NCBI GenBank assembly: GCA_964613215.1
Contig: CAZTHK010000012.1
Location: 1 to 64,000, forward strand
DNA: 64,000 nt
Direction of reading: 5' to 3'
From: CAZTHK01 sp964613215
GTDB taxonomy: Bacteria > Krumholzibacteriota > Krumholzibacteriia > Krumholzibacteriales > CAZTHK01
This document shows positions 8,829 through 18,982 of this stretch, in pieces. Under the pieces are notes generated by a model. It saw only the letters and a program-made list of their open reading frames with translations, made no database searches and was not told the origin of the DNA. Positions within the stretch are counted from its first letter, which is position 1. Every line of letters begins with the position of its first letter. The position numbers and the translations under genes are program-made.

Positions 8829-9884
8829 TCATGTGATGAACATAACATCACCATAGCTGAAAAACCTGAACTTCCTCTGTACCGCCCAGTCATAGATACT
8901 GAGAATCTTCTCTCTGCCGGCAAATGCTGAAACCAGCAGCAGCAGGCTGGAACGGGGAAGATGCAGATTGGTGAGTAATGCACCCACCACCCTGAAACTG
9001 TACCCGGGATATATGAACAGGTCCGTCCAGCCGGAGATAACCCTCTCACCATCCTCCATCCTCTCGTCCCTTCCGGTCAGACTGCGGGAAGCCAGTGCCT
9101 CCAGCGCCCTGGCAGTGGTAGTCCCAACCGCCACCACCCTTCGTCCCCTTCCCGAGGCTCCCCTTATCTCATTCCAGCACCGTGCGGAAATACTGAAATA
9201 CTCAGGCTGGAGGCTGTTCTGCTCAACCGACTCACTATCCAGGGGGCGGAATGTACCGGTACCCACATGCAGGGTCAGGGGAAGTAAGGTTACCCCCCTT
9301 CGCTCAATATCCCTCATAACACTGCTGGTGAAGTGCAGCCCTGCGGTGGGAGCAGCCACGGAACCCTCCCGCCGGGCGAATATGGTCTGATACCTCTCCC
9401 CGTCCATAGCTTCATCCTCCCTCTTTATATAGGGAGGAAGCGGAACATGCCCGAATTCATGGATGAATTCTTTTTCTCCCACATCCCCGGGAAGTTCTAT
9501 TTCCCATTCCTTTTCATCCAGACGCGATCCTATCTTCACCCGGTATGACTCCTTCCCCACTCTGATTGTCTCACCCTTTTTCAACCTGCCCCCCGGTTTC
9601 AGCATAGCTCGCCAGCGCCGGGAAGAAATCCTTCTTACCAGAAAAATCTCCACCTTCCCTCCGGTTTCCCTCTTTCCGAAGATCCGGGAGGGAATAACCC
9701 TGGACTGGTTGACCACCAGAATATCCCCCTCCCGGAGGTAACGGGCGAAATTGCTGAATCTGGTCTCCCTGACCTCGCCGCTATCCCGCTTCAGCAGGAT
9801 CATCCGGCTCTGGTCCCTCCTCTCAGCGGGCCTCTGAGCAATCAACTCTTCCGGCAACTGATAATCAAAATCACTTAACTTCAT
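8829..9884 (-). CDS. queA: S-adenosylmethionine:tRNA ribosyltransferase-isomerase QueA
   Basis: Transfers and rearranges the ribose of SAM onto preQ1-tRNA to give epoxyqueuosine. The 351-residue product opens with MKLSDFDYQLPEELIAQRPAERRDQSRMI, as in the family, and has AAPTAGLHFT, LPLTLHVGTGTFRP, TTTARALE and TNLHLPRSSLLLLVSAFAG. A 134-base spacer without a gene separates it from tgt. It follows ruvB by 27 bases. Confidence 0.96.
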   Translation of the reverse strand: MKLSDFDYQLPEELIAQRPAERRDQSRMILLKRDSGEVRETRFSNFARYLREGDILVVNQSRVIPSRIFGKRETGGKVEIFLVRRISSRRWRAMLKPGGRLKKGETIRVGKESYRVKIGSRLDEKEWEIELPGDVGEKEFIHEFGHVPLPPYIKREDEAMDGERYQTIFARREGSVAAPTAGLHFTSSVMRDIERRGVTLLPLTLHVGTGTFRPLDSESVEQNSLQPEYFSISARCWNEIRGASGRGRRVVAVGTTTARALEALASRSLTGRDERMEDGERVISGWTDLFIYPGYSFRVVGALLTNLHLPRSSLLLLVSAFAGREKILSIYDWAVQRKFRFFSYGDVMFIT

Positions 9885-9911
9885 TTCAAAATTATTTCCC
9901 GGAAAGACAAG

Positions 9912-10940
9912 TTAAATCAATCTCCCCTGCCGCCCTTCTCCCTCATCCCTCTGAATATTAAGATGCTGATAGGCAGCCCGGGTAGCTATACGCCCGCGCG
10001 GAGTTCTCTGAAGGAAACCCTCCTTGATGAGGTAGGGTTCATAAACATCCTCTATGGTTTCTGACTCCTCCGAAACGGCAACGGACAGCGAACTTATTCC
10101 CACCGGCCCTCCGGAGAATTTTTCGATAATGGTAGAGAGTATTCTCCTGTCCATCTCGTTCAATCCCTGTTCATCCACCTCCAGCATCTTCAGGGCATAG
10201 GAGGAGATCTCTTCGTCCACCACCCCGTTTCCCTTGATCTGGGCATAATCCCTCACCCGCCGGAGGAGCCGGTTGGCTATCCTGGGGGTTCCCCTGGCCC
10301 GGCGGGCAATCTCGAAGGCACCGCCTTCCTCCAGGGGGATATCCAGCAGCCGGGCTGAGCGCCTTACTATACTCAACAGTTGCTCGCTGCTGTAAAAATC
10401 CAGACGGGCTACCACCCCGAACCGGCTGCGCATGGGAGGGGTTATCATTCCCGCTCTGGTAGTAGCACCAACCAGGGTAAAGGGTTCTATGGAAAGGGAG
10501 TAATGCCTGGCATGGGGGCCCTTGTCTACGATAAGCTCACACCGGAATTCTTCCATGGCGGGATAGAGGTGTTCCTCCACCACCCTGTTCAACCGGTGGA
10601 TCTCATCTATAAAGATAACATCCCTCTCCTCCAGCTGGGTCAGAATTCCCAGCAACTCTGCGGGACTCTGAAAAACCGGTCCCGAAGTAGTACGTATATT
10701 TACATTTAATTCCCTGGAGATAATATGAGCCAGGGTAGTCTTACCCAAACCCGGAGGTCCGTATAGAAGTACATGATCCAGATTATCCCCCCTCTCCCTG
10801 GCCGCCTGGATAAATACCTTCAGGTTCTCCTTGATCTTTGTCTGGCCTACAAACTCAGCCAGCGATTCCGGGCGGAGCCTGGATTCCGATTTTATCTCTT
10901 CGGGTGAAATCTCCGGGTCTGTGAGTGGTCTTTCAGTCAA
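9912..10940 (-). CDS. ruvB: Holliday junction branch migration ATPase RuvB
   Basis: AAA+ motor that drives branch migration with RuvA. The 342-residue product has Walker A GPPGLGKTTLAH, Walker B FIDEIHR, sensor 1 GATTRAGMITPPMRSRFG (with the arginine finger region) and a C-terminal winged helix (about 265-335, LIKEGFLQRTPRGRIAT). It lies 12 bases after ruvA in a ruvC-ruvA-ruvB order. Confidence 0.97.
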   Translation of the reverse strand: MTERPLTDPEISPEEIKSESRLRPESLAEFVGQTKIKENLKVFIQAARERGDNLDHVLLYGPPGLGKTTLAHIISRELNVNIRTTSGPVFQSPAELLGILTQLEERDVIFIDEIHRLNRVVEEHLYPAMEEFRCELIVDKGPHARHYSLSIEPFTLVGATTRAGMITPPMRSRFGVVARLDFYSSEQLLSIVRRSARLLDIPLEEGGAFEIARRARGTPRIANRLLRRVRDYAQIKGNGVVDEEISSYALKMLEVDEQGLNEMDRRILSTIIEKFSGGPVGISSLSVAVSEESETIEDVYEPYLIKEGFLQRTPRGRIATRAAYQHLNIQRDEGEGRQGRLI

Positions 10941-10952
10941 CTTTCACCTTCC

Positions 10953-11561
10953 TCAACTGCTCTCAGAAACCAATCTTAACACTTCCCTCACCAGCTCTTC
11001 AACTCCGGTCCCCCTGGCGAATTTCTCCAGATCGACCCGGGTCAGAGCCCTGTCTATATCAGCCCTCTTCAATCCCAGGGTGATGAGAGCGGAAACGGCC
11101 TCCTCCACCACCTCCCTTGATTTCTCCAATCCGGCCCTGTCACGAATGAGAAAACGTTCCCTGTCTATCTTATCCTTAAGCTCCAGTACCAATCTCTCCG
11201 CCGTCTTTCTCCCGATTCCGGGGAACTGCACCAGGGAACTGGCCCTCTCATTATGAATCATATCAGCCAGTTGGTCTGCTTCACAAGCAGAAAGGATGGC
11301 CAGGGCCAGCTTGGGACCTATTCCACTGACACCGATAAGTGATTCGAACATATACCTTTCATTTTCATCAATAAAACCGTACAGGGTCAGAGTATCCTCC
11401 CGTACATGAAGGTAGGTTTTCAGAAAAACACTACTGCCGGCACCCCCGATCATCTTCAACGTTCCCGCCGGAACGAATACCTCCATGCCCACCCCGCCTA
11501 TATCAACGATCACCTTGTCTTCATCCTTATAGCTTACTGTTCCCTCTATAGACGCTATCAA
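10953..11561 (-). CDS. ruvA: Holliday junction DNA helicase subunit RuvA
   Basis: Binds the four-way junction and recruits RuvB. The 202 residues comprise an OB-fold domain I (1-63), tandem helix-hairpin-helix domain II (SLIGVSGIGPKLALAILS and LVQFPGIGRKTAERLVLELKDK) and a C-terminal RuvB-binding domain III (about 150-200). Its start overlaps the ruvC stop by four bases. Confidence 0.96.
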   Translation of the reverse strand: MIASIEGTVSYKDEDKVIVDIGGVGMEVFVPAGTLKMIGGAGSSVFLKTYLHVREDTLTLYGFIDENERYMFESLIGVSGIGPKLALAILSACEADQLADMIHNERASSLVQFPGIGRKTAERLVLELKDKIDRERFLIRDRAGLEKSREVVEEAVSALITLGLKRADIDRALTRVDLEKFARGTGVEELVREVLRLVSESS

Positions 11562-12052
11562 ATCAGCCTCCCCATTGTACCTGTCCTTCTCAGGGCATGA
11601 CAGAAGGCCACCGCCAGGGCATCAGTTTCGTCCCGGGTTTCCACCTGGTGATCCACAGTCAGCAGCTTGGTTATCATCAGTGCTACCTGCTCCTTATGAG
11701 CGGATCCCTTGCCCACCACACTCATCTTTACTTCCCTGGGAGAGTATTCGAATATGGGAACCTCCGCCCGGGCTGCCGAGATCAGAGCTGCTCCCCGGGC
11801 CTCTCCCAGAGCCAGCGAACTCTTTGGATTCTTGGCTACAAATATCTTCTCCACTGCCACATAATCGGGCCGGTGCAGTTCCATTACCCTGTCCAGTCCC
11901 TTCTTTATCTCCATCAGCCTGCCGGCCCTGGTTCCACCGGATGACGGCCTGATTATTCCGGAAGCCACGTATATAATCCGGCTCTTCTCACACCTCACCA
12001 CTCCATAGCCGGTTATCCGGCTTCCCGGATCTATTCCCATAATAACATTCAT
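11558..12052 (-). CDS. ruvC: Crossover junction endodeoxyribonuclease RuvC
   Basis: Resolves Holliday junctions by paired nicks. The 164-residue RNase H-like fold carries acidic catalytic positions in MGIDPGSRITGYG, VAVEKIFVAKNPKS and the C-terminal DETDALAVAFCH. It is translationally coupled to ruvA. yebC precedes it by about 90 bases, the common yebC-ruvC arrangement. Confidence 0.96.
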   Translation of the reverse strand: MNVIMGIDPGSRITGYGVVRCEKSRIIYVASGIIRPSSGGTRAGRLMEIKKGLDRVMELHRPDYVAVEKIFVAKNPKSSLALGEARGAALISAARAEVPIFEYSPREVKMSVVGKGSAHKEQVALMITKLLTVDHQVETRDETDALAVAFCHALRRTGTMGRLI

Positions 12053-12140
12053 GGTAAATCCCTGTGACTATAAGGGTTCCGGCAGCTTACCGAAATGCAA
12101 ACCGGCGGTCAGTTTCCCCGGCCGGGAGGTACCCGAAGAT

Positions 12141-12896
12141 TCAGATCTCATCTTCTATCTCGTCCATTATCTCATCAGGAATGTCGAAATTGGCACTGAC
12201 ATGCTGGACGTCGTCATTGTCCTCCAGGGCATTGACCAGTTTCAGAACTTTTAGGGCCCGGTTGCGGTCCAGTTTAACGGTACTGTTGGGATAGAGTGAA
12301 ACCTCCGCAATCTGGTAGCTTATACCGGCCTCCTTGAACCCGTCTCTGACCGATTCGAAATTTTCCGGCTCACAGAGCACTTCGTAGACATTTCCCTCAC
12401 TACGGATATCTTCGGCCCCCTTCTCCAGGGCAACCTCAAAAATTTCATCTTCCTCCGCCCCATTACCGTAAATAACCACAATCCCCTTTTTTTCAAACAG
12501 ATATGAAACGGAATGCGGTTCGGCCAGGTGTCCGTCATGCTTGCTGAACAGATGCCTTATTTCAGCGCTGGTCCTCTTGTGGTTGTCGGTCAGCGATTTG
12601 ATCAAAAGGGCCACACCACCGGGGGCATACCCCTCGAATGTATGGGATTCGTAGGTGACGCCGGGAAGTTCACCGGTACCTCTCTTTATAGCCTTCTCTA
12701 TATTCTCGGAAGGCATGTTATTGTCCCGGGCATTCTGGATAGCCGTTCTCAAGGCGGGATTGAATTCCGGATCTCCTCCGTCCTGCCTGGCGGCCACCAC
12801 GATTTCCCTGATCAACTTGGTAAAGATCTTTCCCCGGCGGGCGTCGGCCTTTGCCTTCTTCCTCTTTATGGTACTCCATCTGGAATGGCCTGACAC
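12141..12896 (-). CDS. yebC: YebC/PmpR family protein
   Basis: Family first called transcriptional regulators; some members also act on ribosomes stalled at proline stretches. Which applies here cannot be read from sequence. The 251-residue product has the diagnostic start MSGHSRWSTIKRKKAKADARRGKIFTKL, then NPALRTAIQNARDNNMPSENIEKAIKR and YEGYAPGG-like FEGYAPGGVALL, and an acidic C-terminus. It is the upstream neighbour of ruvC. Confidence 0.95.
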   Translation of the reverse strand: MSGHSRWSTIKRKKAKADARRGKIFTKLIREIVVAARQDGGDPEFNPALRTAIQNARDNNMPSENIEKAIKRGTGELPGVTYESHTFEGYAPGGVALLIKSLTDNHKRTSAEIRHLFSKHDGHLAEPHSVSYLFEKKGIVVIYGNGAEEDEIFEVALEKGAEDIRSEGNVYEVLCEPENFESVRDGFKEAGISYQIAEVSLYPNSTVKLDRNRALKVLKLVNALEDNDDVQHVSANFDIPDEIMDEIEDEI

Positions 12897-12978
12897 AGAA
12901 ACCTCCCTTTGGATCTATCCTTTAACTGCTATTAATTCTCCCTTACTCAAGAGTGGAAGGGAAATCTTTCCTGCCATC

Positions 12979-15060
12979 TTACTCCTCATCATCCCGGCTT
13001 GACTCGGCAATAACCTTCTGAGCCACTTCATGCGGAACTATATCATAATGAGAGAACTCCCTCCGGTGGGAAGCCCTTCCCTGGGTCATCGACCGCAGTG
13101 AGGTGGAATAACGGTGCAACTCGGCAAGTGGTACCTGTACCTTAATCTTCTGGAATCTTCCCACCTGCTCGGTACCCATTATCTTTCCTCTCCTCATGGA
13201 GAGATCCCCCATAACATCACCGGTATATTTTTCCGGCACGGTAACTTCCACATTCATGATAGGTTCCAGCAGTACAGGTTTGGCCTTCTTGGCCGCTCCC
13301 TTGAACCCCTTTGAGCCGGCCACCTTGAATGCCTGGTCTGATGAATCCACATCGTGGTATGACCCGTCATAAAGGGTAACTCTTACATCCTGCATCCGGT
13401 AACCTGCTATCACCCCGCTGTTCATTGCCTCCACCACACCCTTCTCTACAGCAGGTATAAACTTGGAGGGTACCGCTCCCCCGTAAATGGCATCCACAAA
13501 TTCGAATCCCTCTCCACGACTCATGGGTTCCAGCTTCAACCATACATCGCCGTACTGCCCTCTTCCGCCACTCTGCTTCTTGTGCTTACCCTGCGCTTCG
13601 GCGGCAGCGGATATAGTCTCCCGGTAAGGCACCCTGGGGGTGGCGGTTTCCACATCCACCTCGGTCCTGTGCTTCAACTTATCCAGGATTACATCCAGCT
13701 GGAGTTGTCCCTGTCCGGACAGAATGGTCTGCTTGATCTCAGCATCCACATTCATCGAGAAGGTGGGATCCTCCTCGCTCAATTTAGCCAGGCCGGTGCC
13801 CACCTTTTCAATATCTCCCTTCTCTTTTGCAATCACAGCGGTACGGATATTCGGTTCCGGATATTCGATCTCCGGTATTATCACGTTGGAAGATTGAGAA
13901 CAGAGGGTATGGTTTATCTTGGTATTCTTGAGTTTTACCGCTGCTCCCATATCACCGCATCCTATCGATTCCGTATCAACCCTCTTCTTTCCCTGCATGA
14001 AGAAGAGCTGGCTCATTCTTTCGGAACTCTGAATATTGGAATTATAGAGATCATTGCCCGAAGCTACCTCGCCGGAGAAGACCCTTACAAATGAAAGATC
14101 CCCCAGATGTTTTTCCGACAGCGCCTTGAATACGAAAGCCAGGGGCTCACCATCAGGCGAACATGCAAACTCTTCAATCTCTTCCGAATCACTATTCCTG
14201 ACCTCCATTTTGTTTATCACCCGGGGAGAGGGCAACATTCTCGTTATCAGCTCCATAAGCTGCTTTACCCCTATATTCTTTGCCGCCGAAACAGGGATCA
14301 GGGGCACCAGGGTTCCACCGGCACACCCTTCAGCCAGGCCATCGGCCAGTTCCTGATCGGATAACTCCCCCTCCTCCAGAAATTTCTCCAGGAGTGAATC
14401 GTTCGATTCTGCGGCAAAATCCATCAGATCCTGGCGTGCCCGGGAAACCTTATCTTCCATCTCACCGGGCACATCCTGTTCATCGAATGAACCACTCTGG
14501 TCTGAATAAATGCAGGCCTTCCCATTTAAAATATCCACTACACCCTTAAAGGAATCACCCTCGCCAACCGGCAGAAAAACCGGCATCACCCTGTTTCCAA
14601 GAACACCGCGAGCCTCCTTCAGGGAATCCTGAAAGTTAACATGTTCCTTGTCCATCTTATTAAGACAGATCATCCGGGGGATTTCATGCTCATCCATATA
14701 ATCCCACGTCTTCTCCAATCCTACCTCTACCCCTGCATCAGCGTTCATCACCAGTATTCCGCTCTCCACCACCTTAAGGCTGGAAAGTACCTCACCCATA
14801 AAATCCTCATACCCCGGAGTGTCCAGAATATTCAATTTGTGCTTCTGCACTTCGCAGGATGCCATTGCTGAACTAATTGATATATTTCTCTTGATCTCAT
14901 CCTCGGTATAATCAAGCATGGTGTTCCCGTCCTCCACATTCCCCATCCGGTTAGTAACCCCGGAGTTGTAAAGTATAGCTTCACCCAGTGTAGTCTTTCC
15001 CGAAGACTGATGTCCCGTCAGAGCAACATTTCTTATCTGTGATATTTCATACTTTTTCAA
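12979..15060 (-). CDS. Elongation factor G-like GTPase (EF-G2 type)
   Basis: Translational GTPase of 693 residues with the five EF-G domains. G1 reads GHQSSGKTTL (residues 17-26) instead of the GHIDAGKTT of canonical EF-G, G3 is DTPGYEDF and G4 is NKMD. Domain IV has GGRGQYGDVWLKLEP, and domain V has MGDLSMRRGKIMGTE. The altered G1 loop and the insert-rich domain II match the EF-G2-like group, whose members are often not the main translocase. The housekeeping fusA is therefore expected elsewhere in the genome. It lies upstream of yebC. Confidence 0.9.
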   Translation of the reverse strand: MKKYEISQIRNVALTGHQSSGKTTLGEAILYNSGVTNRMGNVEDGNTMLDYTEDEIKRNISISSAMASCEVQKHKLNILDTPGYEDFMGEVLSSLKVVESGILVMNADAGVEVGLEKTWDYMDEHEIPRMICLNKMDKEHVNFQDSLKEARGVLGNRVMPVFLPVGEGDSFKGVVDILNGKACIYSDQSGSFDEQDVPGEMEDKVSRARQDLMDFAAESNDSLLEKFLEEGELSDQELADGLAEGCAGGTLVPLIPVSAAKNIGVKQLMELITRMLPSPRVINKMEVRNSDSEEIEEFACSPDGEPLAFVFKALSEKHLGDLSFVRVFSGEVASGNDLYNSNIQSSERMSQLFFMQGKKRVDTESIGCGDMGAAVKLKNTKINHTLCSQSSNVIIPEIEYPEPNIRTAVIAKEKGDIEKVGTGLAKLSEEDPTFSMNVDAEIKQTILSGQGQLQLDVILDKLKHRTEVDVETATPRVPYRETISAAAEAQGKHKKQSGGRGQYGDVWLKLEPMSRGEGFEFVDAIYGGAVPSKFIPAVEKGVVEAMNSGVIAGYRMQDVRVTLYDGSYHDVDSSDQAFKVAGSKGFKGAAKKAKPVLLEPIMNVEVTVPEKYTGDVMGDLSMRRGKIMGTEQVGRFQKIKVQVPLAELHRYSTSLRSMTQGRASHRREFSHYDIVPHEVAQKVIAESSRDDEE

Positions 15061-15234
15061 AATTGCCTCCTTGAATGCTCAGATTCCCGAATCAAGTACC
15101 ATAATAAATATTACGGCCTCCAAATCCACTGATAATATTTACAGCTGGTTAAATCCTCCATACAACCTGTTCCCCGATATCCTCAGCTCGACCTCCTTAA
15201 TATAGAATCAATAAAATTCATGCTTATTTGCAAG

Positions 15235-15969
15235 CTATCCACCTGAGATAGAGAGCGAAAAATACTGAATGCCCAGAGAAATAATCCAGATCACTACCAC
15301 CGGCACAAGTGCTTTTTTCACGCCGATCTTGAATATCACCATCAGTCCCAGGGTAAATATAATGTAATACCACACCTGAAAGAGGGACAGGCTGTCCAGG
15401 AATGCCTTCCAGAACCCATCCAGTTCGGGTAAAAATACGGAGAGGCTTACAGCCGGATTCATATCAGAGAGGCTTTCCAGGTTCTCTATCCCCTTCAGCC
15501 GCAGAGTAACGGTTCTGATAATCTGTTCCACTGTAGTGATAAAGGAGCAGAATATTACCAGTACGAAGGTCTTTTTAAAATTGGCGTTCATGGTCATGAT
15601 GCTTACTATGAGATGAACGATGCCCGCCCCGATCAGAAAGAGTATCAGATAGGAGACAGGAGCGAAAATAAGGCCCAGCCAGCTGTACTGTTCCATGGCA
15701 GCAATTGATTCGGCAGCCTCTTCAGCACTCATTCCCCTCTCCTGGATCTGAAGCATCTGGGCATGCTGCTGAACTGGTATTGAAAAATAGGCCAGGGCAA
15801 CAGCAACAACTGCAATTACAATAAATGGCTTCCACCACTCAAGCCCTCTGTCTATCCGGCGGAAAACCCTGACCGGATCAACGAATATATCAGCAAGAGA
15901 TGATAGAAATCCGTTGCCCGGCACACCTTCATTACCGGCTACCTGAATTTCATTATTCTTATTTTCCAT
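15235..15969 (-). CDS. Yip1-domain membrane protein
   Basis: A 244-residue membrane protein. About 30 polar residues are followed by FVDPVRVFRRIDRGLEWWKPF, the motif that opens bacterial Yip1/DUF1282-type domains, and then five hydrophobic segments (about 48-66, 95-120, 125-150, 195-215 and 222-242). Its function is unknown; relatives are polytopic envelope proteins of uncertain role. It stands alone behind its own promoter-like sequence, with long gaps on both sides. Confidence 0.75.
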   Translation of the reverse strand: MENKNNEIQVAGNEGVPGNGFLSSLADIFVDPVRVFRRIDRGLEWWKPFIVIAVVAVALAYFSIPVQQHAQMLQIQERGMSAEEAAESIAAMEQYSWLGLIFAPVSYLILFLIGAGIVHLIVSIMTMNANFKKTFVLVIFCSFITTVEQIIRTVTLRLKGIENLESLSDMNPAVSLSVFLPELDGFWKAFLDSLSLFQVWYYIIFTLGLMVIFKIGVKKALVPVVVIWIISLGIQYFSLSISGG

Positions 15970-16534
15970 TAATACTACCTCTCATATAAGAACAACACCC
16001 TGGAGCCATATTAATGTACTCAGATAAAATTGAACAAATTCTAACATAGACAACTTTCGGCCTGCTGTCAAAGGATTTAACATATCTGATAGATATTACC
16101 GGCAGTGAGTCAATGGAGGGGAAAAGTAACTGGCGAAAAAGTTATATCCAATCAGGAGAGCTGAATTAACTCTCCCGGTCCCTGACCCGGAGGGCAGACA
16201 GAATAAAATGATATAATGGGAGGGTAATTGCTAAACTCCGTCAGCCGGAAAAACATCCGGTTTGATAAGAATTAACATTTATTGATAGTCTATTCCGCCG
16301 GGTGGCCGGTTCATGGATAAGGTCACAGCCTGTAGAAGAAAAAGAGGCATTTGTATCTTTATAAAGTTAACATATTAAAGGCAATATCCTTCACTTAATC
16401 CGCAGCTTTTTTACGGATTGAGTTAAAATCGCGCAGTTATCCCGGAATAGTAAAAGGGGGGAACCGGTTTAACCGACTGCCCCGGATCATCCCTTACATA
16501 TTGGCTTCAAAAATTCCGTCCCTCGTTTTATTCT
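15970..16534. other. Gene-poor 565-base spacer
   Basis: No supported gene. It holds the promoter of the Yip1-type gene at its left end and a hairpin at 16394-16422, with arms CTTAATCCG and CGGATTGAG containing one G-T pair. The right end is the 3' region of the double-PDZ gene. Nothing else stands out. Confidence 0.6.
16043..16071 (-). promoter_or_regulatory. Sigma70-like promoter for the Yip1-type gene
   Basis: On the minus strand TTGACA (16066-16071, six of six) and TATGTT (16043-16048, four of six) are separated by 17 bases. The start codon follows about 75 bases later. Confidence 0.5.
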
Positions 16535-17560
16535 CTACCGGTCGTTTTTCTCCTCCAGTTTCCTCAGACGTTCTTCCATCCGTTCAAGTTTTTCCTCCAG
16601 CCTTTCCAGTACCTTCTTCATTTTACCTTTATCCACCTTTTCGATGATTTCGATATCTTGCATCTTACGGGGATGCATCCGGTCAAGATCTTGTAATTTT
16701 CCAAGGTAACCGCACTCGGGAGCAACCTTAATCTTTTCCCTGTCACGGTGTCTTATTACTGTAACTTCAATCTGTTCATCCTTATCCACATCCTTGACCA
16801 CTTCTATCAATTCTTCCACATCCTCAATGTCCTCACCGCCGGCTTCCACAATAATATCACCGGCCTTGAAACCAGCTTTGTCAGCGGCACTGTTCTCTTC
16901 CACCTCCACGACCAGCACTCCGTCATTCCCCTCTACTTCAAAATATCCTCCCAGGTCGCTGTTCAGATCGGTTACCTTCAACCCCAGCATCGATCCCAGC
17001 CTCCAGCCTCCAAATTTCCTGTCTATTGATTCTCTCCATTGGTCCAGGTATTTTCCCGCCTTGTCATAGTATCGGTAATAGTCATCCAGATCCATGACCA
17101 TCGAATGGGAGGACCTCTTTCCCAGCTCCACCTTCACCTCTTTCTTCTTACCCTCCCTGTAGAAGATTATCCCCACCCTTCCACCGGGCTCTTTATCCCT
17201 CACCAGATCGGCCAGATGAGAAGGTTCTTCAACTTCCCTGTCCTGGAACTTAAATATGATATCCCCCTCCTTCAGGCCAGCCTGATCAGCAGGAGAATCA
17301 TCCATTATCCCGGTTATCACCACTCCTGTTTCTTGAGGGTAACCATACTTCTCCTTCCAGCGCCTGTTGAGTTGATCCATGTATATTCCCAGGTAGGCAA
17401 AATCCTCTCCGATCTTTCTGACCTTTATCTTATCTCCTTCACACTCCCTGATAAATATTTGCCCCTCCCCGGAAGCAGATATGCCGGTGGATATAAGGGA
17501 TAAGACAACTGAAACAATCAATATCTTTTTCATGGCTATTCGACTGTGGCAAACAGTCAA
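16535..17560 (-). CDS. Exported protein with two PDZ domains and C-terminal coiled coil
   Basis: The signal peptide (KKILIVSVVLSLISTGISA) is followed by PDZ 1 (about 55-150, GVVITGIMDDSPADQAGLKEGDII), a linker rich in Tyr and Asp, PDZ 2 (about 205-275, VEENSAADKAGFKAGDIIVEAGG) and a charged helical tail (about 305-341) predicted as a coiled coil. No protease domain is attached, so it probably acts as a periplasmic scaffold or adaptor. The only good ribosome-binding site, AAGGAGG at 4-base spacing, points to the TTG at 17560 and not to the ATG at 17533, which gives the signal peptide a 9-residue forward extension. Confidence 0.8.
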   Translation of the reverse strand: MTVCHSRIAMKKILIVSVVLSLISTGISASGEGQIFIRECEGDKIKVRKIGEDFAYLGIYMDQLNRRWKEKYGYPQETGVVITGIMDDSPADQAGLKEGDIIFKFQDREVEEPSHLADLVRDKEPGGRVGIIFYREGKKKEVKVELGKRSSHSMVMDLDDYYRYYDKAGKYLDQWRESIDRKFGGWRLGSMLGLKVTDLNSDLGGYFEVEGNDGVLVVEVEENSAADKAGFKAGDIIVEAGGEDIEDVEELIEVVKDVDKDEQIEVTVIRHRDREKIKVAPECGYLGKLQDLDRMHPRKMQDIEIIEKVDKGKMKKVLERLEEKLERMEERLRKLEEKNDR

Positions 17561-17817
17561 TCCACCTCCTTCGAGTTCAGAAGCTCTTTTATCTGATCAT
17601 AATCCGCCCCGAAGTTTCATCACAGCCAACTCTATCCTCAACCCCGCCCCGGTCTCCGGCCAACCCTCTACTTATTAATGTATATCCCCGGGCAGGGTTA
17701 AAAGTTTCAAATATTAGATAAAATATTTTAATCCGGTCTATTTATTATTCGGGCAACCCGGAAAAAACCGAGCCGCTATGACGGGCTTTTAATAATATAA
17801 GGATCAGCAGAGATCAG

Positions 17818-18975
17818 TCATTCCCCGCCAATTAAAACATTGCGGTAAACGTCAAGAATATTTTCACCCCAGGGTTGAATAGAATACTCTCCTTTTACCT
17901 TCCTCCTGGCCATTTTCCCCATCTCTTCCCTCTCCTCCCTGTTGACCACCAACCTTTTCAGTGCCCGGGTGAATTCCTCCTCATTCTCCGGCTGTATCAC
18001 CATTCCGCTATCACCCACCACCTCCCTCAGACCGCCAACATCACTCACCACACAGGGCAGTCCAACCGCCATGGCTTCCAGCAGGGCCAGGGGAATACCT
18101 TCGGTAAGGGAGGGAAGAAAGAACAGATCAAAAAGAGGAAGCAGTTTCTCGGGCCTGTCAGAGAAACCCGGCAGGGCCAGTATACCCTCCAGCCCGAGAT
18201 CACGGGCAAGTGAAGAGAGGTTTTTCCTCTCCTCACCCTCACCCACCAGTACAAATCTAAGGGGTACCCTTTCGCCGGTTTCACTGTTAACCAATCGGCA
18301 GGCCACTTTAACCATCATCCGGTAATTCTTGACCGGTTTCAATCCTCCCAGAGAACCGATTACAATTACCTCCGGAGCCATTTTTCCGCCGAACATCTCT
18401 TCCAGCCATGCTCTCCTTTTACTTTTACGGATATCCTCATCCTCCGGATGGAATTTTTCCACATCCACGGCGTTGGGGATAAAATATACACGCTCCTCCG
18501 GATATCCGCTATCCACGGTATCCTTTGCGATTTCTCTGCTTACTGCTACTACAGCTTCAAATCTGGGGGATGTCCACTTGCTCAAAAGGCCCAATATCCC
18601 ACGGCGCTCAATATGGCAACTATGCCTGGTAGCGATCAGCGGAGCGGGTGAGTAGCGTGATGCCGCAACTGCAATAATCTCGGCATGGATCAGATGTGCG
18701 TGAATGATATCCGGCTGAAAATCTTCTATTATCTCCTTTAACTTTTTACGGTTACGGCGAAACACCAGGTCTCGCAGTGATTTGATATGGTAGTAATACA
18801 GAGGAATACCCGCTTCAGTAATACTCCGGCCGAGAAGGTTGTTTTTTTTGGGTAGTGTACAAACAGCCGGATTGACCTTAACAGATTTGAGATATCTGCA
18901 GAGGTCCAGAATATGGTGTTCAGCCCCTCCCCCGGCAAGGGAACTGGTAAGAATAAGTATTCTATCCGGATTCAT
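17818..18975 (-). CDS. Glycosyltransferase family 4-type (GT-B) protein
   Basis: Cytoplasmic retaining glycosyltransferase of the RfaB/GT4 type, 385 residues. The N-terminal half has SSLAGGGAEHHILDLCRYL and DIIHAHLIHAEIIA. The C-terminal nucleotide-sugar domain has VIGSLGGLKPVKNY and the EX7E-like block SLTEGIPLALLEAMAVGLPC. It follows the family 2 glycosyltransferase by 7 bases, so the two probably act in the same surface-polysaccharide pathway. Substrate and linkage cannot be told. Confidence 0.88.
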   Translation of the reverse strand: MNPDRILILTSSLAGGGAEHHILDLCRYLKSVKVNPAVCTLPKKNNLLGRSITEAGIPLYYYHIKSLRDLVFRRNRKKLKEIIEDFQPDIIHAHLIHAEIIAVAASRYSPAPLIATRHSCHIERRGILGLLSKWTSPRFEAVVAVSREIAKDTVDSGYPEERVYFIPNAVDVEKFHPEDEDIRKSKRRAWLEEMFGGKMAPEVIVIGSLGGLKPVKNYRMMVKVACRLVNSETGERVPLRFVLVGEGEERKNLSSLARDLGLEGILALPGFSDRPEKLLPLFDLFFLPSLTEGIPLALLEAMAVGLPCVVSDVGGLREVVGDSGMVIQPENEEEFTRALKRLVVNREEREEMGKMARRKVKGEYSIQPWGENILDVYRNVLIGGE

Positions 18976-18982
18976 AACCAGC

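Noticed and set aside
12979..15060. EF-G-like gene considered as the main fusA
   Set aside because: The G1 loop GHQSSGKTT and lack of rpsL-rpsG-tuf neighbours point to the EF-G2-like group.
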